From contig JAJPOQ010000092.1 in NCBI GenBank assembly GCA_021232515.1, positions 1 to 50,600 on the forward strand: DNA of 50,600 nt, in the 5' to 3' direction. A program made the position numbers and the translations under genes. The notes below the pieces were generated by a model, which saw nothing but the letters and a program-made list of their open reading frames with translations, had not been told where the DNA came from and did not search any database. How positions within the stretch are numbered: position 1 is the first letter of the stretch; each line of letters opens with the position of its first letter. The stretch comes from Lentisphaeraceae bacterium. Lineage in GTDB: Bacteria; Verrucomicrobiota; Lentisphaeria; Lentisphaerales; Lentisphaeraceae. Below are positions 1-7,887 of this stretch, piece by piece.

Positions 1-44
1 GAGGTTCACTCGAGGTCAAACTCTTTCAGTTATGCATAAGTTCA

Positions 45-96
45 GCAGAGGTAGACTCCGACGAGTTGGGAAGACCCATTCTCGTCTACGCTCTGC
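45..96. repeat. Long imperfect hairpin
   Basis: Nested complementary arms are visible: GCAGAG (45-50) with CTCTGC (91-96), GTA with TAC, GACGAG with CTCGTC, and TGGG with CCCA closing an AAGA loop. One arm carries an unpaired GACTCC. It lies downstream of ftsY. It could be a REP-type palindrome, a terminator for a gene to the left of the window, or a structured RNA; there is no clear T-run. The stretch 1-379 contains no gene; besides this hairpin it holds degenerate CAGTATT/AGTAAT-type repeats (about 140-290) and the heptamer array at 303-379. Confidence 0.5.
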
Positions 97-302
97 CTTT
101 AAATGAAAATAAAGTGTCAACTTTTAATCAGGACTAGACAAGGGATCAGTATTTAGTAATCAGTATTCAGGGATCAGTATTTAGTAATTGGGGGCTAGTA
201 TTCAGTTGGAGAAGTAATCAGAATTGATGTAAGTGGAGTGTTGATTAAAATGCTAGTTTTTAGAGATCAGGATGGAGAAGTAATCGGTATTCAGTAAATT
301 GT

Positions 303-379
303 CTCACTGCTCACTGCTCACTGCTCACTGCTCACTGCTCACTTCTCACTGCTCACTGCTCACTTCTCACTTCTCACTG
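303..379. repeat. Heptamer tandem array (CTCACTG)x11
   Basis: Eleven head-to-tail copies of a 7-base unit, mostly CTCACTG with some CTCACTT variants, end exactly where the ftsY stop codon (reverse complement CTA, 380-382) begins. The preceding 120-300 region is littered with degenerate relatives of a second 7-mer (CAGTATT, AGTAATC). The pattern resembles the short tandemly repeated repetitive (STRR) heptamers known from cyanobacterial intergenic DNA; homology to those is not implied. Confidence 0.9.
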
Positions 380-1306
380 CTAGTCAGTATCTCTCGAGAA
401 GATTGCATCTGCAAACATACGCGCATCAAAAGGCTGTAAGTCTTCAGGTTGCTCACCAAGGCCAATGTAGTGGATAGGGAAGTTTTTTTCGTCTTTTATT
501 GCAACAACAACGCCGCCTTTACCAGTGCCGTCAAGCTTAGTGACAGCTAGACCAGTTACACCACAAGCTTCACCGAATTGGCGTGCCTGGACCATGGCAT
601 TTGTTCCAGTGGAGCCGTCAACAACGAGAATGACTTCGTGTGGAGCTTCTGGGATATTTTTGCGAATAGTACGTAAAATCTTTGGTAGTTCTTCCATAAG
701 GTCAGCACGTGTATGCTGTCTACCGGCGGTATCGATAATGAGGTAGTCGACATTTTTCGCAAGTGCTGACTTTGTCGCGTCAAAGGCTATAGCAGCTGCA
801 TCGCCACCATGCTTACCTGCAACTACTGGGCAGTCAACTCTCTCACCCCAAAGCTTAAGTTGTTCGATAGCAGCTGCACGGAATGTATCGCAAGCAGCTA
901 ACATGACAGACTTACCTTCCTGTTTCAGTTTCCAAGCGAGCTTACCAGTAGTCGTAGTTTTACCACTGCCGTTTACACCAACCATAAGGATGACAGTTGG
1001 ACCGTTTGGATTTTCATGAATTGGACGATTGTCTGTTTCGAGAATTTTAGTGATAGTCGAAGAACCTATTTCGATTATGTCATCGGCAGTTTGTATCTCA
1101 CCGCGTTCATAGCGTTCTTTTATATCTTTTGTAAGGTTCATCGTGACATTTACGCCAAGGTCGGCGCGGATGAGAGACTCTTCAAGTTTCTTATAGGTAT
1201 TTTCATCCCACTTTTGGGTCCCAGAAAAGAGACTTTCAAAGCTGCGGAGTATACTGGTCTTAGTTTTTTGAAGACCTTTTTTAAATATGTTGAAGATGCC
1301 TTTCAT
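380..1306 (-). CDS. ftsY: Signal recognition particle receptor FtsY
   Basis: SRP-type GTPase (308 aa) that docks ribosome-SRP complexes at the inner membrane for co-translational insertion. An N-terminal helical N domain is followed by the G domain: P-loop GVNGSGKTT (about 110-118), DTFRAAA (140-146), DTAGR (192-196) and TKLDGTGKGG (256-265). The family is shared with Ffh, but the absence of a C-terminal M domain identifies FtsY. The acidic A domain of E. coli FtsY is missing, which is common; the protein starts with a basic amphipathic stretch (MKGIFNIFKKG) likely used for lipid contact. It lies 15 nt downstream of nusB on the same strand, so the two probably share a transcript. Its stop codon abuts a heptamer repeat array. 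Confidence 0.97.
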   Translation of the reverse strand: MKGIFNIFKKGLQKTKTSILRSFESLFSGTQKWDENTYKKLEESLIRADLGVNVTMNLTKDIKERYERGEIQTADDIIEIGSSTITKILETDNRPIHENPNGPTVILMVGVNGSGKTTTTGKLAWKLKQEGKSVMLAACDTFRAAAIEQLKLWGERVDCPVVAGKHGGDAAAIAFDATKSALAKNVDYLIIDTAGRQHTRADLMEELPKILRTIRKNIPEAPHEVILVVDGSTGTNAMVQARQFGEACGVTGLAVTKLDGTGKGGVVVAIKDEKNFPIHYIGLGEQPEDLQPFDARMFADAIFSRDTD

Positions 1307-1321
1307 GTCAGTCCCTTAGAG

Positions 1322-1768
1322 TCATTTCTTTTTGTTTATCTGATCCAAGATGGCATTGATAAACGATGGAGAATCTTTATCGCTGAAGACTGTAGCTACA
1401 TCTATTGCTTCCTGAATAGCTACTTGAGCTGGAGTTTCAGTATGAAGTATTTCGTAAGCACCAAGTCTGAGGATATTTCTATCAACGGCAGGCATACGAG
1501 TTAAGCTCCAGTTACTAGAGTGATCTTGGAGGAGTGCGTCTAGTTCGTCTTTCTTATTTAGAGTACCACGAATAAGCTCATTTGAAAATGGCTGACCATT
1601 CTTGAAGTCACGCATTTTTTTAGCTGAAACACCAGTCGTTAACTGTTGCCAAAATAGCTGTAGATCTTTTTCATCGAACTCAGCTTCACGTAGATCTAAC
1701 TGGTACATGAACTGTATGGCCCATTCCCGAGCTAGATGACGGGGTGAAATTTTCTTACCTTTTGACAT
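1322..1768 (-). CDS. nusB: Transcription antitermination factor NusB
   Basis: All-helical RNA-binding protein of 148 aa, the usual NusB length. With NusE/S10 it binds boxA RNA in rRNA leaders and promotes antitermination. Recognisable features are the N-terminal RHLAREWAIQFMYQLD segment (the conserved 'R..A...LYQ.D' signature) and the C-terminal MPAVDRNILRLGAYEIL ... QVAIQEAIDVATVFSDKDSPSFINAILD block, which is typical of the family. It is the first gene of a nusB-ftsY pair and is divergent from gltX; the 288-nt gap (1769-2056) between them should hold both promoters, but no convincing -35/-10 pair is obvious. Confidence 0.95.
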   Translation of the reverse strand: MSKGKKISPRHLAREWAIQFMYQLDLREAEFDEKDLQLFWQQLTTGVSAKKMRDFKNGQPFSNELIRGTLNKKDELDALLQDHSSNWSLTRMPAVDRNILRLGAYEILHTETPAQVAIQEAIDVATVFSDKDSPSFINAILDQINKKK

Positions 1769-2056
1769 TAAAATCCTCTAAAAAAATACATTATTCGGGT
1801 GAATGCCGGTAGTATACACCTCATTTAGTAACTGTAAAGCAGCTGTTTTGAGAATAGTCCGATCATCTGCAAGTCACTGTTACTGAAGCTTTGACGACGG
1901 TATTTGATTTAATTTCTTTGGATGGCTGTAAGTCATTTGTTATAAATCGTTGATGAAAGAGAAAATGGAGTTACATTGGCGGCATAATTCAGGGTGGCTG
2001 TGGGTAAATTCTCAATATGCCACCGAGTATAAATTTTTGATTGAAAAGGTTTTGAA

Positions 2057-3661
2057 ATGAGTCAGGAAGTCAGAGTGCGTTTTGCACCTTCGCCTACAGG
2101 CCACGTACATATAGGTAATATAAGAGCTGCTATTTTTAACTGGTTATTCGCTCGTAACAACGGCGGTAAGTTTTTACTGCGCGTTGAAGATACCGACAAA
2201 GAAAGAAGCACTCCGGAAGCAATCGAGAGCTTACTTGATTGTATGCAGTGGCTTGGTTTGGACTATGACGAGGACGCTTTTTACCAAAGTACTCAGGCTG
2301 ACCACCATCTTGCAGTCGTTGCAAAGTTGGAAGAAGAAGGTCGCGCCTATAAGTATTTTAAAGGCGAAGCCGAAGTTACTCTTTTCAGATTTCCTTACGA
2401 TGTAGAAAACTTCAAAACTATTTCAAACGCTGGAAGTGCAGAACAAGCACTTCACCCAGAATTCCCTATTAAGATCGATAAAGGTGGCATAACTTTTGGT
2501 CTTGTTAGTAAGAAAGGTAAAGCAGTTCCTCAAGAGAACATGACTCTTGCTGGTTTCCGCGACCTGAAGATTTTCAATGATGCCGACGAGTGTATTTTCG
2601 AGCTAAACCCAGCTATCGACGAGATATATAACGGTAAAGTTGTTGAGCTTGAAGGCGCTACTAAGATGACCTTCACAAGACATAAAGTGAGTTTCACTGA
2701 CTTGGTAAAAGGTGAATTGAGCAAGCCTTTAGATAGTATGAAAGATCTTGTCTTGGTGAAGAGCGATGGCTCACCACTTTTCCACTTGGCGAACATCTGT
2801 GACGACATCACTCAAAACATGACTCACATCATCCGTGGCGATGACCACGTTGAAAATACTTATAGACACGTTGTTATATATGAGGCGATGGGCCATGCTC
2901 CGGCTCAGTACGCACATTTACCAATGATTGTAAATGCTTCCGGCAAACCATACTCTAAAAGAGATGGCGATGCTTTTGTTGGCGACTTCCGTACTAAAGG
3001 CTATTTGCCAGAAGCACTATTTAACTATTTACTTCTTCTCGGTTGGTCTCCAGGTGAGAACCTTGAGAAAGTTACAAAAGAAGAAGCTATAGCGGCATTT
3101 GATGTCTCCAAAGTGAAAAGCACTGCGGCGCAAATGGACATCAATAAACTGACAAACTTAAACGGTCAGTACTTGGCAGAAAAGCCTTTAGACGAGTTTG
3201 TCGCGCTAGTGAAACAATACATCTCTGAGTACGACTGGTACAAAGAAGATGACGACTACCTTGCAAAAGTAGCTAGTCTTATGACTGTGCGAACCAAGTT
3301 AGTAACTGACGTCCAAGAGTGGGCTTACTACTATACAGACGGAGTTGAGCAGGACGAAAATAATGCAAAAAATGTCCGCAAAACTCTCAAAAAAGAAGGC
3401 ATGTCTGCTCATCTAGTGAGCATTGCCGATACTCTTGAAGACGAAACAGACTGGAATGCTGATGGTATAGAAGCAGCAGTTGTTGCAGCATCTGTAGCCT
3501 GCGGTGCTGGTGCAGGTAGACTAAATAAACCAGTGAGAATGGCAGTTACAGCTACGGGTGGAGGTGCAGACCTTTTCCCAACTCTGGAACTTATCGGTAA
3601 AGACCGCGTGATTGCCAGAATCAGAACATGTGCAGAAAGAGACTGCACGGTCGAAGGATAA
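2057..3661 (+). CDS. gltX: Glutamate--tRNA ligase
   Basis: Class I aminoacyl-tRNA synthetase (534 aa) charging tRNA-Glu in the cytoplasm. The HIGH-type signature appears as SPTGHVHIGNIRAA (11-24) followed by LRVEDTDKERS, the GluRS family mark. The KMSKR loop is GKPYSKRDG (296-304). The C-terminal anticodon-binding part (LNKPVRMAVTATGGGADLF) is also typical. Two oddities: the segment after AYKYF (about 97-210) does not follow the common C-F-C-containing insert of E. coli GluRS and looks like a divergent lineage-specific connective domain, and the SKR loop is followed by DG rather than HG. The reading frame is uninterrupted, so the enzyme should be functional. der follows 27 nt downstream on the same strand. 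Confidence 0.95.
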   Translation: MSQEVRVRFAPSPTGHVHIGNIRAAIFNWLFARNNGGKFLLRVEDTDKERSTPEAIESLLDCMQWLGLDYDEDAFYQSTQADHHLAVVAKLEEEGRAYKYFKGEAEVTLFRFPYDVENFKTISNAGSAEQALHPEFPIKIDKGGITFGLVSKKGKAVPQENMTLAGFRDLKIFNDADECIFELNPAIDEIYNGKVVELEGATKMTFTRHKVSFTDLVKGELSKPLDSMKDLVLVKSDGSPLFHLANICDDITQNMTHIIRGDDHVENTYRHVVIYEAMGHAPAQYAHLPMIVNASGKPYSKRDGDAFVGDFRTKGYLPEALFNYLLLLGWSPGENLEKVTKEEAIAAFDVSKVKSTAAQMDINKLTNLNGQYLAEKPLDEFVALVKQYISEYDWYKEDDDYLAKVASLMTVRTKLVTDVQEWAYYYTDGVEQDENNAKNVRKTLKKEGMSAHLVSIADTLEDETDWNADGIEAAVVAASVACGAGAGRLNKPVRMAVTATGGGADLFPTLELIGKDRVIARIRTCAERDCTVEG

Positions 3662-3688
3662 TCGGCCAATAATTATTTTGGAAGAAAA

Positions 3689-5167
3689 ATGAAACTGAAT
3701 ACAGAAAATAAATTACCGGTTGTGGCCATAGTAGGTCGTCCAAATGTCGGTAAATCATCGCTTTTCAATGTGATCATGAGAAAGCGTATATCTATAGTCC
3801 ACGAAGAAAGTGGCGTGACTCGAGACCGAGTCAGTATGCCAACTCAGTGGCAAGATAAGCCTTTTCTACTGATTGATACCGGTGGTCTGGGTGTACTTAG
3901 TAAACAGAAGAAAAATGTCGAAATGTTTGATGGTCTCATCCGTGACCAGCTTATGGTTTCTGTTGAAGACGCTGACTTAGTTGTTGTTGTGACAGACATA
4001 ACAGCTGGCGTGACTCCGATGGACCGCGAAGTTTGTAAGTTCTTGCACTCGAAAGGCAAAAAAATCATCGTTGCTTGTAACAAGACAGACAACCCTGAGA
4101 TAGAAGGCGATGTTGGTCTATTTTCATCACTTGGTGGTGAAGAGATGATGCCTATTTCTTGTTTCCATAAGAGAAATATCCAAGAATTACTCGACGTCAT
4201 GGCGAAGTACATTCCTAAAGCTGAAGTAGATACAGTCGAAGATCCTGCTTTAAAGATAGCTGTTGCTGGTCGTCCAAATGCTGGTAAGAGTTCCATCATT
4301 AACCGTCTTCTAGGTCACGAGCGTGTGATCGTCAGTGAAGTAGCGGGAACGACGCGAGATGCCGTTGATATACCATTTACATACAAAGATGAAGATGGTG
4401 AACAAAGTAATGGTATGCTGATTGATACTGCTGGTGTTAAGCAACGTAAAAAAGTTGATAACCTGGTGGATATGTTCAGTATGATGAGAACTGAAGAAGC
4501 TGTTCAGCGCGCTTCCGTAGTTTTCTTTATCTTAGACATCGCTGAAGGCGTGACTCTGAACGATAAAAAGATCTGTTCGATGATCATCAAAGCCGGTCGC
4601 CCTTGTGTGATCGTTGGTAATAAATGGGACCTTTACAAAGGTAAGAAGAAGCGTGAAGACGTTATGGAAGACATTCGTCGTGAATTACCTTTCTTAGCTT
4701 ACGCGCCATTATTGCTGATCAGTGCGAAAGACGGTACTGCATTTGATAAGATCTTGCCGATGGCACTTGAGATAACTGAGCAAGCGAGAATCAATGTTCC
4801 GACTGCTTTATTGAACCAAGTTCTTCACGATATGACTGCGAGAACACCTCCTCCGTCAACAGGTAAAGGTTGGTTTAAGATCTACTACGCAACAATGATC
4901 GAAAACCCACCGGCTAAGTTCGTTATTTTCTGTAATAAGAAATCTTATGTTCAGAAGTCTTACATAGGCTTTATCGAGAAAAATATACGAAATGCCTTTG
5001 GCTTAACCGGTATTCCGATTGAAGTGATTCTCAAAGAAAGAACTCACCTTCAGGATAAATTCAGAGAAGATGGCGGTTTACCAGGAAGCGTGAAAGAAAA
5101 GTTTGCTGAGAACCAGCAAAAGTCTAGATGGCGCAGTAAGAAGTACCGCCGTAAGAACAGAAACTAA
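3689..5167 (+). CDS. der: GTPase Der (EngA), ribosome 50S assembly
   Basis: Essential double-GTPase involved in 50S subunit maturation. Two G domains are evident: GRPNVGKS (16-23), DTGG and NKTD in the first half, then GRPNAGKS (about 194-201), DTAG and NKWD in the second. A C-terminal KH-like domain (ending in a basic tail KSRWRSKKYRRKNRN) binds rRNA. The length (492 aa) is normal for the family. It probably shares a transcript with gltX and ends at a strong hairpin terminator (5177-5204). The start ATG at 3689 is preceded by a GGAAG-type ribosome binding site. Confidence 0.97.
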   Translation: MKLNTENKLPVVAIVGRPNVGKSSLFNVIMRKRISIVHEESGVTRDRVSMPTQWQDKPFLLIDTGGLGVLSKQKKNVEMFDGLIRDQLMVSVEDADLVVVVTDITAGVTPMDREVCKFLHSKGKKIIVACNKTDNPEIEGDVGLFSSLGGEEMMPISCFHKRNIQELLDVMAKYIPKAEVDTVEDPALKIAVAGRPNAGKSSIINRLLGHERVIVSEVAGTTRDAVDIPFTYKDEDGEQSNGMLIDTAGVKQRKKVDNLVDMFSMMRTEEAVQRASVVFFILDIAEGVTLNDKKICSMIIKAGRPCVIVGNKWDLYKGKKKREDVMEDIRRELPFLAYAPLLLISAKDGTAFDKILPMALEITEQARINVPTALLNQVLHDMTARTPPPSTGKGWFKIYYATMIENPPAKFVIFCNKKSYVQKSYIGFIEKNIRNAFGLTGIPIEVILKERTHLQDKFREDGGLPGSVKEKFAENQQKSRWRSKKYRRKNRN

Positions 5168-5176
5168 ACTCTTTTT

Positions 5177-5204
5177 AAGCCCGGTTTAATCGCCGGGCTT
5201 TTTT
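5177..5204 (+). terminator. Intrinsic terminator after der
   Basis: Perfect 8-bp stem AAGCCCGG (5177-5184) / CCGGGCTT (5193-5200) with an 8-nt loop, running into a T6 tract. It lies 10 nt after the der stop and separates der from the convergent gene at 5209-6507. Confidence 0.92.
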
Positions 5205-5208
5205 GTGT

Positions 5209-6507
5209 TTATCGTCTTTTCTTCTTAGCGATAAGAGTTGCTTTTTCCTCGGCACTTAGTTCAGTTCTATTTTCAAGGAACTCAAGAGCAGAGGCATTTT
5301 TGCGATAACGAAGTGAACGGAAGAGGCGTTCTATGGCTTTCTTGCGTTTTTTGAGGTCTTCTATCTTATCAACAGCATCTCTAGCAACGTCAGTGTTGTT
5401 CCATGAGTAGCGATTGACTAGAGACTCATAAGCTTGGTCTTTGTTATCAAGGTTCTGTGCATCTACAAAGGCGATAACATTTTTGCCTTCCTTCCAGCTC
5501 CAGCCATTTATAACATCTCTTATAGCTCTATTTTTATCTGCGCCATTTTCCATGATCCACTTAGCGGCTACTTCAGGTTCTTCGCGCATCCAGCCTTGCT
5601 TGATCTTACTGAGAGCTTTTCTTTTTTGATCTTCATCTGATATACTCTCAGTCCAGTTTATGGCGTCTTGTGGAGACTTTCTTGCCCAGCTGTAAACTAT
5701 GGCTTCCATTTGTCGGTCAGAACCTTGCTTGAGTGACATGATTGAAGCTATAGCCTGAAACTCTTCAGTTGCTTCGACAGTTTTAAGTATACCTTGAAGA
5801 GCATTGTAGTGCTTAGCTTCATCGAGATTGTCGATAGACTCTATCGCTTTTGTGGCATCGACTTCAGCCATGCGTTGGAAGATTACTGTTTCAAACCTGT
5901 AGTTGTTTGGGATGCTTCCTTCATTAAGCTTGTTCCACTCAAATGCAGCAAAAGGATCACTTTTTGCCCACTTGTTCATGACGTTGTACATAGAGTTTTT
6001 GTTGCCATTTTCGGCGATGTGATTCATCGCTTTTTCAGGATTTATATCCGCTAGCCTTGAGTAGATCATGTTTGAGAGTTGGTAGCTAACGCCTTTCTCA
6101 CTATTCTCATCAAGTGTGCGATAAAGTTCGTAGAGTTCTTCTTCTGACAATTGTTTAATCTTGTCCCATTGCTCTGCGACTATCTTGTAGTTGTCATAAT
6201 CAGAATAAACGTTGAGGCTTGCTGTAGCACTTAAGTCATTTGCTAAGCCGATCACCGTTACAGGCGCTACAGATCTAGAGACTGCAGAGTTCATTTTCTC
6301 CGCTTCAGAGAGTTTATCTTTTGCTTTGTCGGTAGTTAAAGGTGTATTTTCTTGCTTTGTTTGGGCTATTCTTTTTGAAGATGTATTACTCGTTGTAGAT
6401 GGCGTTTGGATACTGCTGAGTTGTGGATCTTTAAGTGAAGATCCAACGTAAAGGGCACCGATTAAAGATGCTACCCAAAGTACGCCTAGTATAGTTTTAT
6501 TGTTCAT
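5209..6507 (-). CDS. Membrane-anchored helical-repeat protein, function unknown
   Basis: 432 aa. The N-terminus (MNNKTILGVLWVASLIGALYV) is an uncleaved signal anchor or signal peptide, followed by a Ser/Thr/Lys-rich linker and then a long helical body. The body contains recurring units of about 30-40 residues with a 'W....DP.AA..W' theme (KWAKSDPFAAFEWNK, SWARKSPQDAINWTE, GWMREEPEVAAKWIM). Repeat proteins of this style are common in Verrucomicrobia, Planctomycetes and Lentisphaerae and have no assigned role; a periplasmic scaffolding or binding function is only a guess. The tail is very basic (EEKATLIAKKKRR). It stands alone, convergent with der. Confidence 0.75.
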   Translation of the reverse strand: MNNKTILGVLWVASLIGALYVGSSLKDPQLSSIQTPSTTSNTSSKRIAQTKQENTPLTTDKAKDKLSEAEKMNSAVSRSVAPVTVIGLANDLSATASLNVYSDYDNYKIVAEQWDKIKQLSEEELYELYRTLDENSEKGVSYQLSNMIYSRLADINPEKAMNHIAENGNKNSMYNVMNKWAKSDPFAAFEWNKLNEGSIPNNYRFETVIFQRMAEVDATKAIESIDNLDEAKHYNALQGILKTVEATEEFQAIASIMSLKQGSDRQMEAIVYSWARKSPQDAINWTESISDEDQKRKALSKIKQGWMREEPEVAAKWIMENGADKNRAIRDVINGWSWKEGKNVIAFVDAQNLDNKDQAYESLVNRYSWNNTDVARDAVDKIEDLKKRKKAIERLFRSLRYRKNASALEFLENRTELSAEEKATLIAKKKRR

Positions 6508-6682
6508 GGTCGACTCTAATTCATTTTTTTACATACACGGTCTAGTGTGAAAAGAGACAAGTTATTTATAAAAATGTTCCAAGCTTTTGAAAATTAATGA
6601 ATATTTTATTTAAGTTAGTCCACTCCACTATTGATCGGTCTTTTAGTTGAACTAAATTCAAGCAACAAATAACAGGATGCTT

Positions 6683-7135
6683 ATGTTTCGATCAACAAAG
6701 AGTTTTTACTATCTTCCATGTGCACACCGTCAATGGCGTGACGATGGTCACTGCAGCTATGTCCATGGTTATGACCGTTCAGTTCATCTTGAGTTTCAGT
6801 GTAAAGAGTTAGATGATAAGATGTGGGTGATGGACTTTGGTGGTTTAAAGCAGATAAAAGCATGGTTAGAGAATCTTTTTGATCATACGCTTTTGATTAA
6901 TGAAGATGATCCTGAGATGGCCTTTTTCGAAGAAATGGATCGCAAAGGTCTTTGCCAGTTGCGTGTTATGCCAAACATCGGCATGGAAGGTTCAGCTCAG
7001 TACATCTTTGAATACATCGACAATTGGTTGAACGAACAAACAAACGGTCGAGTTCAACTTTACTCAGTTGAATGTAAAGAAAATGAAAAGAACTCAGCGA
7101 TTTACTTCAGAGATGACGTCGCCGGTTTAGCCTGA
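6683..7135 (+). CDS. queD: 6-carboxytetrahydropterin synthase / PTPS-family protein
   Basis: About 150 aa. QueD/PTPS fold enzymes act on dihydroneopterin triphosphate, in bacteria usually for queuosine/7-deazaguanine synthesis. The zinc/catalytic region reads PCAHRQWRDDGHCSYVHGYDRS: His of CAH, catalytic Cys four residues before VHG, and His of VHG align with E. coli QueD. The second His of the usual HGH is Tyr (HGY), a variant I recall from a large bacterial subfamily with the same LPCAHRQ...HGYSRS signature. DFGGLK, DHTLL and the Glu in VECKENEKNSA are also family hallmarks. An ATG at 6677 is possible, but the ATG at 6683 is better spaced from CAGGA (6673-6677). No other queuosine genes are nearby, so the exact substrate is uncertain. 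Confidence 0.8.
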   Translation: MFRSTKSFYYLPCAHRQWRDDGHCSYVHGYDRSVHLEFQCKELDDKMWVMDFGGLKQIKAWLENLFDHTLLINEDDPEMAFFEEMDRKGLCQLRVMPNIGMEGSAQYIFEYIDNWLNEQTNGRVQLYSVECKENEKNSAIYFRDDVAGLA

Positions 7136-7140
7136 GTTGA

Positions 7141-7167
7141 GGGAACGCGGACAGCTTGTCCGCAGTA
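7141..7167. repeat. REP-like palindromic element, copy 1
   Basis: Stem GCGGACA (7147-7153) / TGTCCGC (7157-7163) with a GCT loop, preceded by GGGAAC and followed by AGTA. It begins 5 nt after the stop of the queD-like gene and could serve as its transcript end. A second copy, 26 of 27 bases identical and in the same orientation, is at 7695-7721. Confidence 0.85.
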
Positions 7168-7305
7168 ATCAGTAATCAGTAATCAGTAATCAGTAATCAG
7201 TAATCAGTAATCAGTAATCAGTAATCAGTAATCAGTAATCAGTAATCAGTAATCAGTAATCAGTAATCAGTAATCAGTAATCAGTAATCAGTAATCAGTA
7301 ATCAG
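7163..7305. repeat. Heptamer tandem array (CAGTAAT)x20
   Basis: An uninterrupted run of about 20.4 copies of the 7-mer CAGTAAT with no visible sequence variation, beginning inside the 3' end of the REP-like palindrome. Such perfect homogeneity suggests recent expansion by replication slippage or unequal exchange. Related but decayed units are scattered at 140-300. The wider stretch 7136-7887 has no intact gene; it holds this array, two REP copies and an SGNH gene stump. Confidence 0.95.
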
Positions 7306-7351
7306 AGACTTAGTAGAGTAGTTTTTTTTAGTTTCTGAATAGACTCTGAAT

Positions 7352-7495
7352 CTACTTAAGCAGCTTTAAGATTTGAGCAGTTACTTTTTTGCCTAAAAAT
7401 AGTGAACCTTCGCCTTTAAAGTGAACATTTTTTGGTTTCTGTAGTTTCTCAAGATGCGGCAGTAGAAAATCTTCAAGAATAGTGATGTAAACCAT
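7352..7495 (-). pseudogene. 3' remnant of an SGNH hydrolase gene
   Basis: Read on the minus strand this encodes 47 residues including QKPKNVHFKGEGSLFLGKK and a terminal QILKLLK, matching the C-terminus of the intact SGNH hydrolase at 21339-22064 (same motif, ending QILKQLK). DNA identity is higher than protein constraint would need: from about 7380 to 7444 there is only one difference. Identity continues past the stop codon (GACTCTGAATC upstream on the plus strand) and is lost before about 7480. The catalytic GDS block is absent, so it is a dead fragment. It marks the left flank of the CRISPR-Cas locus while the intact copy marks the right flank. Confidence 0.85.
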
Positions 7496-7694
7496 TGTAT
7501 ATAAGGGTGTTTTAATTTTCTTGAATCTCGTATAAACCTTGCCTTTTTTTCTTCTACCGTATTTCCTTGTTCTCTGTTTTAGAAGTTAGTTGGGGATTAT
7601 TTTGTCCAGGCGTATCAAGATCAAGAGAATAGTTTTTAGTTGACTTGCTTTTTCATACAGTCTGAGTCAGCTCAGTTGTAGGTTGAGAGTTCAA

Positions 7695-7721
7695 GGGAGC
7701 GCGGACAGCTTGTCCGCAGTA
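7695..7721. repeat. REP-like palindromic element, copy 2
   Basis: Same GCGGACA-GCT-TGTCCGC hairpin as at 7141-7167, with GGGAGC instead of GGGAAC before it. The two copies are direct repeats that bracket the heptamer array and the SGNH remnant, about 550 nt apart. Confidence 0.85.
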
Positions 7722-7887
7722 TTTAATTAAACTGTATAAAAATTAAACAGTTTACAGTGATCTTATTCAAACAATAGAAATTCTTATCTATTCTCAATTA
7801 AAAAACTTATATATTTTCACAAACAACTATTTATTAGCTGTTAAACCGTGGTTTGTTGTATTCTAGAATGTATCTGGGGCAATCAAA

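Noticed and set aside
1016-1504. 162-codon plus-strand open frame over ftsY/nusB
   Set aside because: Antisense shadow of two well-identified genes.
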